Below, piece after piece: positions 19,537-28,468 of a DNA stretch of 64,000 bases. The notes under the pieces were generated by a model. The model was not told where the DNA came from, did not search any database, and saw only the letters and a program-made list of their open reading frames with translations. The first letter of the stretch is position 1, and each line of letters begins with the position of its first letter. The translations under genes were made by a program, and so were the position numbers. Source of the DNA: Clostridium sp. DSM 17811 (GTDB lineage: Bacteria; Bacillota; Clostridia; Clostridiales; Clostridiaceae); NCBI RefSeq assembly GCF_018861905.1, contig NZ_JAHLDU010000009.1, forward strand, positions 62,001 through 126,000, given 5' to 3'.

Positions 19537-20412
19537 CTATTCATCTTCCACACCGTTAATCAAATTTCTTAATACTTTTTTGATTTGTTCCCACCTAAAA
19601 CCACGCCTTAAAAGATAATCGTAAAGCCTTTTGTATATTTTTCTCTTATCAGTCTCTGACTTAATTAATATATTGTACCTTTTACTAGCTAGTTCATACA
19701 ATTTATTATAATCTTGCGCGGATGTATCTTCATAGTTCTCACCTTTGGACAAAGGTATCCCTTCTACAAGGTCATCATCCTTGTCATCACTCGCGATTTC
19801 ATCCATAACTTTTCTGATTAGTTCGTAATCATATCCACTACGGGCTAAATAATCTGATGTTTTTTTGTATAGTTTTTGGTGGTCTTTTTCACTCTTAGCT
19901 AATGTTACAATCTTTTTATTTGCTAACTTCAAAGCTGTTTCCATTAGCTGTTCACTAGTTATTTTATTAAGTTCTTCATTAATCAATTCTTTTGGTAGAA
20001 ATTTTTTTAATAAGGCAAATTTAATCTTATTTTTACCACAAGATCTAATTTTCTCTTTTATATATAACTTAATAAATAGACTATCATCAATAAAATCATA
20101 CTGCCTTAAAAAGTCCATTACCCGTTCTATGGTTTTAACATCAAATTCTTTCATCGTTAATTTATCTATTACTTGCTTTGTTGACTTAAAACTTCTTTCT
20201 AAAAAGTGAAGTGCACAAGTTTTTCCTTTTATATAATTATCTTCATTAACTATATTTTCAAGGCTCTTCTTGTCCATGTCTCTACCCTTACTTATATTAT
20301 GAATATAAACAAGCTGAGCATCACATGCAAAAGCATACTCCCCATCCATATAGATGTTAACTCTAGCCTTGTTCTTCTTTTGGAATTCAATTTTTGTAAT
20401 AAGACTACTCAA
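19537..20412 (-). CDS. recX: RecX family regulatory protein
   Basis: 291 residues, long for RecX because the C-terminus carries an additional RecX-type three-helix repeat (KRYNILIKSETDKRKIYKRLYDYLLRRGFRWEQIKKVL). Typical RecX segments are AFACDAQLVYIHNISKG, CALHFLERSFKSTKQVIDKL and MDFLRQYDFIDDSLFIKLYI. Family role: binds RecA filaments and limits recombinase activity. It starts with TTG at 20412, preceded by GAGAGG inside the end of the M16 peptidase gene, only 2 bp from its stop. Translational coupling is likely. Confidence 0.88.
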   Translation of the reverse strand: MSSLITKIEFQKKNKARVNIYMDGEYAFACDAQLVYIHNISKGRDMDKKSLENIVNEDNYIKGKTCALHFLERSFKSTKQVIDKLTMKEFDVKTIERVMDFLRQYDFIDDSLFIKLYIKEKIRSCGKNKIKFALLKKFLPKELINEELNKITSEQLMETALKLANKKIVTLAKSEKDHQKLYKKTSDYLARSGYDYELIRKVMDEIASDDKDDDLVEGIPLSKGENYEDTSAQDYNKLYELASKRYNILIKSETDKRKIYKRLYDYLLRRGFRWEQIKKVLRNLINGVEDE

Positions 20413-20414
20413 TA

Positions 20415-21668
20415 TTAGCCTCTCTTTTCTGGCAAAAATATGTGAATAGTTGGTTTTTGTAATACTTTTCTAGAAACATTATATAAATCCTCACTTTTAA
20501 TATTTCCCATATTTTTCATATCGTCAGTAAATTGATATATATCTTCATTATCCATAGCCTGATGAAGTACATAATTCGAAAGATCCGTAGAATCCTCAAG
20601 TGTTGATGCAATGGCAGTTTTCATTATTTTTTTCATTAAAGATATTGTATTATCATCAAAAATTATTTTCTCAGTTTCGATGTCTTTAATTACAGTATCA
20701 ATTACATTGATTGCCTCATCAACATTTTTTTCTGATACCGAGGTATAAATATAAAGTGTTTTAACATTATTGGAAGTATCTAAATGAGTATAAACATCAT
20801 AAGACAATCCTCTTTTCTCGCGAAGTTCTCTAAATAATATGGAATTAGAACTTTCACCAAACTTAAAATTTAATATTCTAAGTGCTAGTTCCTCGTCTTT
20901 AGATAATCCATTAAATGTATACAAATAAAGTATTGTACTTTGCTCAATTTCTTTTTTATATGATATTTTTTTTATAAATTGTTGTTTTTCAGTCACTATT
21001 TTTTTCTTTTCAAATTTGTTCTTAGTCCATTTACCAAAACACTTACTTACAATATTTATTATGTCCTCATGTTCAAATGGGGATACAATAGATATAAAAG
21101 AATTGTTCGGCAAATAATATTTATTATAAAACTTAACAAGTTGCTCCCTGGTAACATTTTTTATAATATCTTCATTTCCAATAGTATCTTCCCTAAGCGG
21201 ACTATATTTAAACGCAATTTCATTAACTTTTTGAAAACTTAAGTCTTCAATGTCATCATTAATTGTTCTAATTTCAGATAATATAACGCCTCGTTCCTTT
21301 TCAATCTCACCAATTGGAAAAGTAGAGTTTAAAAGCATATCCCCCATGAGTGTTATAGCATTCTCTAATTCCTCATTTAAAATCGTAGCACTATATACTG
21401 TAGAATTAAAATCAGTATAAGCATTATATTCTCCACCTAAATTTTCTAAATCACTGTTTAGCTTCTCATTTGTTCTAACCTGCGTACCTTTGAACAGCAT
21501 ATGTTCAATAAAGTGCGCTATTCCTTTTTCATCTTTTTCTTCAAAAAGCGAACCTATATTTACTCCAGCATGAACTGCTGATATTTGACTGTCCTTTTTA
21601 ATAGTAATAAGTTTTATACCATTGATTAGCTCTGTTTGTTTTGTGTTGAAAATTTCTTTAATCATCAT
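20415..21668 (-). CDS. M16 family zinc metallopeptidase
   Basis: 417 residues, about the size of one M16B two-domain subunit. The inverted zinc motif is HFIEH (about residues 47-51), and the third ligand is in ERGVILSEI roughly 75 residues later. R/Y substrate-site features lie in the C-terminal half (REKRGLSYDVY). Homologues process peptides or act as mitochondrial-processing-like enzymes; the bacterial role is uncertain. AAAGGAG precedes a double ATG; the first (21668) is given. Upstream is an intergenic region divergent with queT. Confidence 0.9.
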   Translation of the reverse strand: MMIKEIFNTKQTELINGIKLITIKKDSQISAVHAGVNIGSLFEEKDEKGIAHFIEHMLFKGTQVRTNEKLNSDLENLGGEYNAYTDFNSTVYSATILNEELENAITLMGDMLLNSTFPIGEIEKERGVILSEIRTINDDIEDLSFQKVNEIAFKYSPLREDTIGNEDIIKNVTREQLVKFYNKYYLPNNSFISIVSPFEHEDIINIVSKCFGKWTKNKFEKKKIVTEKQQFIKKISYKKEIEQSTILYLYTFNGLSKDEELALRILNFKFGESSNSILFRELREKRGLSYDVYTHLDTSNNVKTLYIYTSVSEKNVDEAINVIDTVIKDIETEKIIFDDNTISLMKKIMKTAIASTLEDSTDLSNYVLHQAMDNEDIYQFTDDMKNMGNIKSEDLYNVSRKVLQKPTIHIFLPEKRG

Positions 21669-21933
21669 ATTCTCCTTTAACCGAAAACTATATTATTAAT
21701 TATCATCTTAAAATACAATATTAATACATTCAAGAGGTAATTTACACCTTAACTTTCAAAATAATTTACTTACATTTAAGTAAAACGTATATGTTGTTTA
21801 ACTATATCATACTTTTAACTACTTTAAACTATATTCTTAACCAATTTAGAGCACATTTTTTTGTGAATTATAGCAAAAGCTATTGACTAATTAGGATTTA
21901 TATACTAGAATTAAAGTTCGAGTCAAATACTCA
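21669..21933. other. Divergent intergenic region between M16 peptidase and queT
   Basis: AT-rich, no gene. It should hold promoters for both directions; the right end is the preQ1 riboswitch. Confidence 0.5.
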
Positions 21934-21977
21934 TAGACAGTTCGCAACCATCCTGTCTTAAACTAAAACTATGGAGG
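21934..21977 (+). promoter_or_regulatory. PreQ1-I riboswitch of queT
   Basis: P1 stem GACAG (21936-21940) and CTGTC (21953-21957), loop TTCGCAACCATC, then the A-rich tail TTAAACTAAAACT that folds back into the class I pseudoknot. The tail runs directly into the ribosome binding site GGAGG (21973-21977). PreQ1 binding should therefore block translation of queT rather than end transcription. Confidence 0.88.
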
Positions 21978-21984
21978 CACAAAA

Positions 21985-22509
21985 TTGAATATTAAATTAA
22001 ATGAAGGAACTATGTCTGTAAAAATAAGAAAAATCGTTTTTGCAGCAATGGTGGCTGCTATTTATGCGGCTTTAACTCTAAGCTTATCGTTTTTCAGCTT
22101 TGGAGTTATTCAATATCGCGTAGCTGAAGGGCTTACTATCCTACCTTACTTCGCATCCTTTTCTATTCCAGGATTGCTAATAGGTTGTATAGTTTCTAAT
22201 ATTATAAGTCCACTAGGTATTATGGATATGGTTTTCGGTTCCCTTGCAACACTTATATCCGCAATTTTAACTTACTATATTGGTAAGAGCAAACTAAAGT
22301 TTAAAAAAATACTTGCTCCATTACCAGCTGTGCTAGTAAATGCCTTTGTTATAGGCATACTGTTAAAGCTTTTATATGTCAAGGACATGCCCCTTTTACT
22401 TTGTATGCTGCAAGTTGCATGGGGAGAATTAGTCTGCTGTTATGGAATTGGATTACCTCTTATTTATATTATTGAAAAGAACTCAATTTTGAGGAGTTTT
22501 TTAAAGTAA
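21985..22509 (+). CDS. queT: QueT-family queuosine precursor transporter (ECF S component)
   Basis: 174-residue membrane protein with five or six helices, matching the QueT family: AAMVAAIYAALTLSL, VIQYRVAEGLTILPYF, NIISPLGIMDMVFGSL and LGEL-like AWGELVCCYGIGLPL. It is thought to be the substrate-specific subunit of an energy-coupling-factor transporter for queuosine precursors. The preQ1 riboswitch in front supports this. TTG 21985 is chosen because GGAGG lies seven bases upstream; an alternative is ATG 22012. The general ECF subunits are elsewhere. Confidence 0.93.
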   Translation: MNIKLNEGTMSVKIRKIVFAAMVAAIYAALTLSLSFFSFGVIQYRVAEGLTILPYFASFSIPGLLIGCIVSNIISPLGIMDMVFGSLATLISAILTYYIGKSKLKFKKILAPLPAVLVNAFVIGILLKLLYVKDMPLLLCMLQVAWGELVCCYGIGLPLIYIIEKNSILRSFLK

Positions 22510-22623
22510 TAATGAAAAGCAATTTAATTTTGTTTTTTTAGTTTAATATTTATTGTTTTGTATAGAAAATTGTAATAATAGATGTATTTGATACTTTATG
22601 AGAAGAAAGAGGAATTTTAATTA

Positions 22624-24195
22624 ATGGAAAAAATTAAATTTGATGAATTAGGACTAAACGAATCTGTACTACACGCTATACAGGATTTAAAATTTGAATA
22701 CCCATCTGATATCCAAGAAAAAGCTATTCCAGTAGTACTTGCTGGCTTTGATATCATAGGTCAGGCTCAAACAGGAACTGGTAAAACATTAGCATTTGGT
22801 GCACCCATTTTAAGTAGAATGGAAAAATCAAATGGTAAAGTTCAAGCAATAATAATGTCTCCAACAAGAGAACTTGCTGTTCAAGTTGCTGAAGAACTTT
22901 CTCGAATTGCAAAACATGAAAGAATTAAGATATTACCAATCTATGGTGGTCAATCTATCGATAGACAAATATCCGCTCTAAAAAGAGGAGTAGATATTGT
23001 AGTTGGAACTCCAGGAAGATTACTAGACCATATTAGAAAAGGCACTTTAAAACTTGCAAATGCTAAGTTTCTTGTTTTAGATGAAGCTGACGAAATGTTA
23101 AACATGGGCTTTATTGAAGATATTGAAAGTATTATAAGTAATTTAAGTTCAGATAGACAGACTTTACTTTTCTCAGCTACTATGCCAAGAGCTATTAAAA
23201 TATTGTCAAAGAAATATATGCATCCAGAAACAAAAATTATTGCTATAGAAAAGAAATCTTTAACAGTTTCTACTATAAAGCAATTTTATTATGAAGTAAA
23301 TAATAAAAACAAATTTGAATCATTATGTAGAATTCTTGATGTTGATGCTCCTAAAACTTGTATACTATTCTGTAAAACTAAAAAAGGTGTAGATGAGTTA
23401 GTTGATGCATTACAACCTAGAGGTTATACTGTAGAAGGTATGCACGGAGACATGAAACAAAGCCAAAGAATGAACACTCTTAAGAAATTCAAAGAAGGTA
23501 ATTTAAACTTCTTAATTGCAACTGATGTAGCTGCAAGAGGAATCGATGTTGAGGATGTTACTCATGTAATAAATTATGATTTACCACAAGATAGCGAATC
23601 ATATATACATAGAATTGGTAGAACTGGTAGAGCAGGTAAAGAAGGTACAGCATATAATCTTATAACAAGACGTGAATTATCAGCTATAAGACAAATTGAA
23701 CGTGATACTAAAAGTGTAATTAACAAAAAAACTGTACCTACTATAACAGATATTTTTGCTGCTAAATCAGATACTATTATAGATCAAATAAAATTAGTTC
23801 TAAAAGAAAATTTGTATGAAAACTTTCTTCCACTAGGACAAAATCTTATTTCAGAATTTGGTGATGAAGATGTAGCTGCTTCTTTAATAAAAATTATTTT
23901 TGATAAAGAAGTTAACTATAACTATGCAGATGATTCTACAACAACAACATCTGATACTGTTAGACTATTCTTATCTATAGGAAGAATGGATGAAGTTATG
24001 ACTAAGGATATTATCGCTTTCTTATGTGAAACTGCTAATATTAACAAAACTGAACTTGGCCGTATTGACATCTTAGATAAATTTTCTTTCTTAGATGTAC
24101 CTTCAAACTTAGTTGATGCTATTTTAAATAATAGTTCAGGTAAGAGATTAAATAGCAGAAAAGTAAATATTGAAGTTGCTAAATCTAGAAGATAA
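22624..24195 (+). CDS. deaD: DEAD-box ATP-dependent RNA helicase (DeaD/CshA type)
   Basis: 523 residues with the full motif set: Q-motif, AQTGTGKT (I), PTRELA (Ia), TPGR (Ib), DEAD (II), SAT (III), ATDVAARGID (V) and HRIGRTGR (VI). The C-terminal part (about 450-523) resembles the DbpA-type RNA-binding fold (VRLFLSIGRMDEVMTKDIIAF). It unwinds short RNA duplexes, as in ribosome assembly and cold adaptation. The gene stands alone, with a strong terminator directly behind it. Confidence 0.95.
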   Translation: MEKIKFDELGLNESVLHAIQDLKFEYPSDIQEKAIPVVLAGFDIIGQAQTGTGKTLAFGAPILSRMEKSNGKVQAIIMSPTRELAVQVAEELSRIAKHERIKILPIYGGQSIDRQISALKRGVDIVVGTPGRLLDHIRKGTLKLANAKFLVLDEADEMLNMGFIEDIESIISNLSSDRQTLLFSATMPRAIKILSKKYMHPETKIIAIEKKSLTVSTIKQFYYEVNNKNKFESLCRILDVDAPKTCILFCKTKKGVDELVDALQPRGYTVEGMHGDMKQSQRMNTLKKFKEGNLNFLIATDVAARGIDVEDVTHVINYDLPQDSESYIHRIGRTGRAGKEGTAYNLITRRELSAIRQIERDTKSVINKKTVPTITDIFAAKSDTIIDQIKLVLKENLYENFLPLGQNLISEFGDEDVAASLIKIIFDKEVNYNYADDSTTTTSDTVRLFLSIGRMDEVMTKDIIAFLCETANINKTELGRIDILDKFSFLDVPSNLVDAILNNSSGKRLNSRKVNIEVAKSRR

Positions 24196-24200
24196 TTCTA

Positions 24201-24245
24201 ACAAAACAAAAAGAGTACCTATTATGGGTACTCTTTTTGTTTTGT
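24201..24245 (+). terminator. Terminator of the DEAD-box helicase gene
   Basis: Inverted repeat of 18 or more base pairs: CAAAAAGAGTACC against GGTACTCTTTTTG, flanked by ACAAAA and TTTTGT. Starts 5 bp after the stop codon. Confidence 0.92.
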
Positions 24246-24266
24246 TAATTTTATACACAATATTTT

Positions 24267-24315
24267 TATATATTGTATGTTACCCCCCTCTCTAACATAC
24301 AATATATAAGGGGTG
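24267..24315 (+). promoter_or_regulatory. Long hairpin with C-rich loop in front of a tiny gene
   Basis: Perfect 16-bp stem TATATATTGTATGTTA (24267-24282) and its complement (24293-24308). The ten-base loop begins CCCCCC (24283-24288). The Shine-Dalgarno AAGGGGTG (24308-24315) abuts the stem, and its GGGG is complementary to the loop. Such a layout could control translation in cis or expose a C-rich anti-SD sequence. Confidence 0.65.
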
Positions 24316-24321
24316 ATAACT

Positions 24322-24405
24322 ATGAACAAATTCAAAAAACTACTTTTTACTTTAACCTATATCTTATTGATTGAGATATGTCTAATATATTTTATTTATA
24401 AATGA
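24322..24405 (+). CDS. 27-residue hydrophobic membrane peptide
   Basis: Encodes MNKFKKLLFTLTYILLIEIC followed by LIYFIYK: a basic N-terminus, one membrane helix and a basic end. ATG 24322 has AAGGGGTG six bases upstream, a strong site that supports translation. It ends 18 bp from the convergent mgtC stop. Possible roles, by analogy only, are a regulator of MgtC such as the Salmonella peptide MgtR, or a type I toxin-like peptide. No sequence similarity to either can be claimed. Confidence 0.6.
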   Translation: MNKFKKLLFTLTYILLIEICLIYFIYK

Positions 24406-24423
24406 AAATATTAAAATCCTTAT

Positions 24424-25134
24424 TTACATTATTTCAGCTTTATAGATTTCCTCAAAAGCACATAATTTTTGCACAATACCACTACTCTTAATATATCTTG
24501 GCGCTAAAATTGTATACATCGTTGTACTGTACTTTGAAGTTTCATTTTCATCTTCTTCATCATCAATCACAAATTCTATATTCTTAACCTTTATGCTAAC
24601 ACTGTCAAAATATTTTTCTAACTTTTCCACCATGTCTTTTTTATTAACATATTGAATTTCCAATTTTAGAACATTAGTATTTTTAAAAAGCTTAGTTTCG
24701 AAAGTCTTAAGAAATACTAATACTATAAAAACACATACAGTTGATAATATCGTTAAAGTATAATACCCCAGTCCAATTGCAAGGCCTATACAAGCAACTG
24801 TCCATATGCTTGCTGCCGTAGTAAGTCCTTTTATTGATCCCTTATCATGTATAATAGTACCTGCCCCTAAAAAGCCTACCCCTGTTATAACTTGTGCTCC
24901 CAGTCTTCCAATATCTACTTTCATAGCCGATTGGAGCTCTGGATGTTGCAAAATCATATTCGTTGTTTCTTGAATAGAGTATAATTGTATCATTGAAGTA
25001 ATTGCCGCACCTAGACATACTAATATATGTGTTCTAAACCCAGCTGGTCTATTTTTAAACTCTCTCTCATACCCAATTAAACCACCGACTAAAACTGCAA
25101 GCGCAAGCCTTATTGCTACTTGATATACTAACAT
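24424..25134 (-). CDS. MgtC/SapB family membrane protein
   Basis: 236 residues. The N-terminal half has four or five helices with the MgtC signature GGLIGYEREFKNRPAGFRTH (about residues 18-37) and LGAQVITGVGFLGAGTII. The C-terminal cytoplasmic domain (about 145-236) is ACT-like. MgtC proteins help growth at low magnesium and modulate F-type ATP synthase in pathogens; the role in clostridia is not established. It follows the UPF0158 gene by 37 bp and may be co-transcribed. Confidence 0.92.
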   Translation of the reverse strand: MLVYQVAIRLALAVLVGGLIGYEREFKNRPAGFRTHILVCLGAAITSMIQLYSIQETTNMILQHPELQSAMKVDIGRLGAQVITGVGFLGAGTIIHDKGSIKGLTTAASIWTVACIGLAIGLGYYTLTILSTVCVFIVLVFLKTFETKLFKNTNVLKLEIQYVNKKDMVEKLEKYFDSVSIKVKNIEFVIDDEEDENETSKYSTTMYTILAPRYIKSSGIVQKLCAFEEIYKAEIM

Positions 25135-25171
25135 GTACCTACCCCCATAAATCCATTGATAACATTATAAT

Positions 25172-25693
25172 TCAACTCAAATATTTTAATTCAATACGAT
25201 TTGATTTTAACCACTCTATAACAAATTCATTTATACAATGGTCCTCATATTTATAATACTCATCTGTAGTGCATTCATCGTCTTCGCATCCATCAATTGT
25301 ATTTTGTTTATCCATTAGAATATGTTTAAATTTTTTTGTAGGCTCATTGCTTTTTAATGCCTCCGTTAATTCTAATTTCAAATCAGAATTACTGATTTTA
25401 GTTTTAACATATTCCTTCATAGCTTTTATATAAAAATCCTCATCTATTAGTGGAGTAATTAAATACCTATTTGCCTTATCCTCATTAATAAGTATTGCAA
25501 CACTAACAAATTCTTTTAACCAATTATCAAAGGTATTTTCCTCTAATGTCCCATTTTCTAACGCTAAACTTACTTCTGTGGGAATATATATAACCTCACC
25601 AGTAACCGAATCTAGATAACTTTTCCCTAAATTATCATCAACATGCGAAATTGTTTCTATAAGTGCTTCCATATCAACCGCAACGTAATTCAA
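25172..25693 (-). CDS. UPF0158-like protein of unknown function
   Basis: 173 acidic residues without signal peptide or membrane segments. The pattern (MEALIETISHVDDNLGKSYLDSVTGEVIYI near the start, KFKHIL and a final FVIEWLKSNRIEL) matches UPF0158, whose members end in an EIALEWLEENGI-like motif. Function unknown. GAGGAAAAG serves as ribosome binding site. It lies between mgtC and a DUF1292 gene. Confidence 0.65.
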   Translation of the reverse strand: MNYVAVDMEALIETISHVDDNLGKSYLDSVTGEVIYIPTEVSLALENGTLEENTFDNWLKEFVSVAILINEDKANRYLITPLIDEDFYIKAMKEYVKTKISNSDLKLELTEALKSNEPTKKFKHILMDKQNTIDGCEDDECTTDEYYKYEDHCINEFVIEWLKSNRIELKYLS

Positions 25694-25744
25694 AACTTTT
25701 CCTCCTCGAATTGTACAATAATTATTTAATGTTTACAATAAAAA

Positions 25745-25771
25745 GCCAATAAACCCAAATGGTCTATTGGC
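25745..25771 (-). terminator. Terminator of the first DUF1292 gene
   Basis: GCCAATA / TATTGGC with TTTTTATTG following on the minus strand. Confidence 0.8.
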
Positions 25772-25779
25772 CTATTTAC

Positions 25780-26022
25780 TTATTCTTCAAATGTTGATTC
25801 ATATTCTTCTAATACTTTTGCGAATTCTTCCTCATCTTCTACTGCAATATATTGTTCTTTATCGTCTACTAATTCTATTTTATAGACGAAAGCATCATCT
25901 TCTTCTCCTACTGGAGCGAGCAGTGCATATTTATTTTCATCTAATTCAATAATTTCAATTATTTCAAAATCAACCTTTTCTCCATCTTCATCTAGCATTG
26001 TAATAACTTTATTTTCTTCCAT
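25780..26022 (-). CDS. DUF1292 family protein
   Basis: 80 strongly acidic residues beginning MEENKVITMLDEDGEKVDFE and containing YALLAPVGEEDDAFVYKIE, the DUF1292 pattern. A longer in-frame start at 26052 is rejected because AAAGGGGAA stands before ATG 26022. Small cytoplasmic proteins of this family are widespread in Firmicutes with no known function. A paralogue sits at 29.5 kb. Confidence 0.87.
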   Translation of the reverse strand: MEENKVITMLDEDGEKVDFEIIEIIELDENKYALLAPVGEEDDAFVYKIELVDDKEQYIAVEDEEEFAKVLEEYESTFEE

Positions 26023-26107
26023 GACAATTCCCCTTTCAAACTTAATAAACACATTATACCGTTAACCTCGCCAACATGTCCATATAAAAATATAGATTTA
26101 AATTATT

Positions 26108-27097
26108 TTAATCACTATATCCATCCATTCCTCTAATAGATACTTCTCCTGATACAATATACTCAACATTGCCACTAGAATTCTCAACAACTAATTCACC
26201 TTTATCACTTATATCAATTGCTTTAGCTATCGTTACTTTCCCTCTATTTATTAATTGAATTTCTTTACCTATAAGTACAGAATTTTTTCTACATATCTCT
26301 AAAGTTTCTTTTATACTATCATTTTCTACAAAATCATTATATAACTCTTCAAATATATTTAAAATGCTAGCAAGAAGTAGCTTCCTATCCATAAGTTTAC
26401 CACTTTCAATCTTAATTGACGTAGCCACATCTTTTAAATCAGTTGTAATATCTTCTTTTTCTAGATTTACATTGATTCCAATTCCCATAACTAAGTAATT
26501 TACATGATCTATTTCTCCGCTCATTTCTGTTAATATACCACATACCTTTTTACTATTAAGAATTATATCATTAGGCCATTTAATACTTGTTTTAACCCCC
26601 ATTTCCATAATAGCTTTTTGAACAGCAGCTGCTCCAAGAAGAGTTATCTTTGATATATTTTCCGTAAGTATATCAGGTCTAAGTATAATTGACATCCATA
26701 TACCCTTATACTTTGGTGATAAAAAATTTCGGCCTAGCCTTCCACGTCCTAATGTTTGTTCTTCGCTTATAATAACTGAGCCATGTTCTTGTCCCATTTC
26801 CGCAAGCTCTTTGGCCTTAGTGTTTGTCGACCCTATAGAATTACAGTAAATAATATTTTTGCCTATACACTCTGTATTTAGATGATTTTTAATTTCCTCA
26901 AAGGTTAGTATATCAGGTGATGAGATTATTCTATAACCCTTCCTTGAAATAGCTTCAACTTCGTAACCATCCTCTTTAATAACCTTTATATGTTTCCAAA
27001 TAGCCGCACGACTGACTCCTAAAACCTCACTAATTTTTTGACCCGACACAAAATTATTTCCACTGGCCTTAAGTAATTCAAGAATTTTTTCTTTCAT
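26108..27097 (-). CDS. birA: Bifunctional biotin-protein ligase / biotin operon repressor
   Basis: 329 residues. An N-terminal winged helix (about 1-60; FVSGQKISEVLGVSRAAIWKHI) precedes the ligase domain with GRGRLGRNF (biotinyl-adenylate loop), IKWPNDI and GIGINVN, then a C-terminal SH3-like domain. It attaches biotin to carboxylase subunits and, through the HTH, represses biotin genes. Complete length. No biotin genes are adjacent. Confidence 0.95.
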   Translation of the reverse strand: MKEKILELLKASGNNFVSGQKISEVLGVSRAAIWKHIKVIKEDGYEVEAISRKGYRIISSPDILTFEEIKNHLNTECIGKNIIYCNSIGSTNTKAKELAEMGQEHGSVIISEEQTLGRGRLGRNFLSPKYKGIWMSIILRPDILTENISKITLLGAAAVQKAIMEMGVKTSIKWPNDIILNSKKVCGILTEMSGEIDHVNYLVMGIGINVNLEKEDITTDLKDVATSIKIESGKLMDRKLLLASILNIFEELYNDFVENDSIKETLEICRKNSVLIGKEIQLINRGKVTIAKAIDISDKGELVVENSSGNVEYIVSGEVSIRGMDGYSD

Positions 27098-27151
27098 AAT
27101 ATCAACACCTTTTTTATTTTGTAATATAGCTAGGAATGTGCTTTCAGTTTA

Positions 27152-28045
27152 TTATAATCTCCTATATTCCTCTTGTTTATATCCATGTTTACCTTTAAGT
27201 GTTATATCAATATCCGAAAGTAACTTATCTTTATCAACTGGTAACGTTCCAGAAAGTGATACATAATTTGAAGCATGATTACTTCTAAAAATACAATTAG
27301 TAACTTCTACATTTTCAAGAAATTCTCTTAACTCCTGAACTACTTCTTCCGAAGTTAATACATGGAAGATATCATTTTGTATATCTTTATAAATAGATGT
27401 TCCGCTTTCTAACATTAAAGTCAAAAACCCAACATAATCTGGGTTTATAGCACTTATAAGTTTCGCCGACTCTATAGCATTCTCACTGATTTTTTCTCTT
27501 CCACCTATACCCGAAATCAGAGTAGTTGATAATTTTATACCGCTTTCCTTAACCTTTCTACCTGCCATAATCAAATTTTGGGCAGTTACACCTTTGTTTA
27601 TACTCTTTAATATTTCATTACTTCCAGATTCAACTCCAAGATACAAAATACCAATTCCCAGAGCCTTAAGCAAACTAAGATCCTCTACTGACTTTGCTAA
27701 AATATCATTAGGCGTAGCATAAACCCCCACTCTCTCACATCCTGGAAACAACTCTTTAATCTTTAATAAAATTATTTTTAATTCACTAGTTTTAAGAACT
27801 AAAGCATCCCCATCTGCTAGAAATATTCTTTTAACCACACCATAATCTAACTTAGCCTGCTCAAGATCAGCCATAATCTCTTTTAATTCACGTACCCTAA
27901 ACCTCTTATCTTTATACATCCCGCAAAAAGTACATCCATTATGTGAACACCCAATAGTAACCTGTACAATAAGACTATAAGCCTCACTAGGCGGTCTATA
28001 CACTATCCCCTCATACTCCACTAAACTCATCTCCCAATCTTTCAA
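27152..28045 (-). CDS. Radical SAM protein
   Basis: 297 residues with the cluster motif C-x4-C-x2-C in TIGCSHNGCTFCGMYKD (about residues 31-47), a spacing found in a recognised clade of COG1032-like radical SAM proteins. The rest shows the barrel pattern (IFLADGDALVL, LYLGVESGSNEILKSINKG, STTLISGIGG). Reaction unknown. The start appears to be TTG 28045 with GGGGG four bases upstream; the G run directly abuts a hairpin at 28054-28074. The gene precedes birA and may be in the same transcript. Confidence 0.87.
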   Translation of the reverse strand: MKDWEMSLVEYEGIVYRPPSEAYSLIVQVTIGCSHNGCTFCGMYKDKRFRVRELKEIMADLEQAKLDYGVVKRIFLADGDALVLKTSELKIILLKIKELFPGCERVGVYATPNDILAKSVEDLSLLKALGIGILYLGVESGSNEILKSINKGVTAQNLIMAGRKVKESGIKLSTTLISGIGGREKISENAIESAKLISAINPDYVGFLTLMLESGTSIYKDIQNDIFHVLTSEEVVQELREFLENVEVTNCIFRSNHASNYVSLSGTLPVDKDKLLSDIDITLKGKHGYKQEEYRRL

Positions 28046-28050
28046 ATTAC

Positions 28051-28190
28051 CCCCTATAGCCTAAAAGGCTATAGTTCTTTTAAAATATCCTGATAATTCC
28101 CTTCCATTCTCTCATACCCAAAGCATCCATTTCTTCCACAACTATCCCCATAGCCTAAAAGGCTATGGTTCTTTTGAAGCATCCTGATAA
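28051..28190 (-). repeat. 94-bp imperfect repeat with a conserved hairpin
   Basis: Two copies. On the plus strand CTATAGCC-TAAAA-GGCTATAG (28054-28074) and CCATAGCC-TAAAA-GGCTATGG (28148-28168), each followed by GTTCTTTT and ATCCTGATAAT. The stem pair T-A in one copy is C-G in the other. On the minus strand each hairpin is followed directly by GGGG, which in the proximal copy is the radical SAM ribosome binding site. Confidence 0.75.
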
Positions 28191-28234
28191 TCTTGTTAAT
28201 TCCAATAGTATACTAATAACATAATACTTCGGCA

Positions 28235-28423
28235 ATAAGTGTATATATTGTGTAAACAGCAATTGAACAAACCTTAGTAATTCTTAATTTATTTTATTTA
28301 TATCTGCGTAAGAAAATCGCATGTTTGAGCGAAGCGAGTTTGCGGTTTTTAGCAGATTTAAATAAAATAAATTTTAGAATTACAAGGTGAAGCGAATGCT
28401 GTTCTAACAATATATACACTTAT
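28235..28423. repeat. Family B palindromic repeat, copy B2 (long)
   Basis: Ends ATAAGTGTATATATTG / CAATATATACACTTAT. Long inner arms AATTCTTAATTTATTTTA / TAAATTTTAGAATT pair almost perfectly. Apex CGCATGTTTGAGCGAAGCGA with GTTTGCG. Lies 46 bp after the HD-domain gene. No coding capacity. Confidence 0.85.
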
Positions 28424-28468
28424 GGTAGAAGGCACCATATCCTAGGAAGCTATAGAAACTTATGTAGA

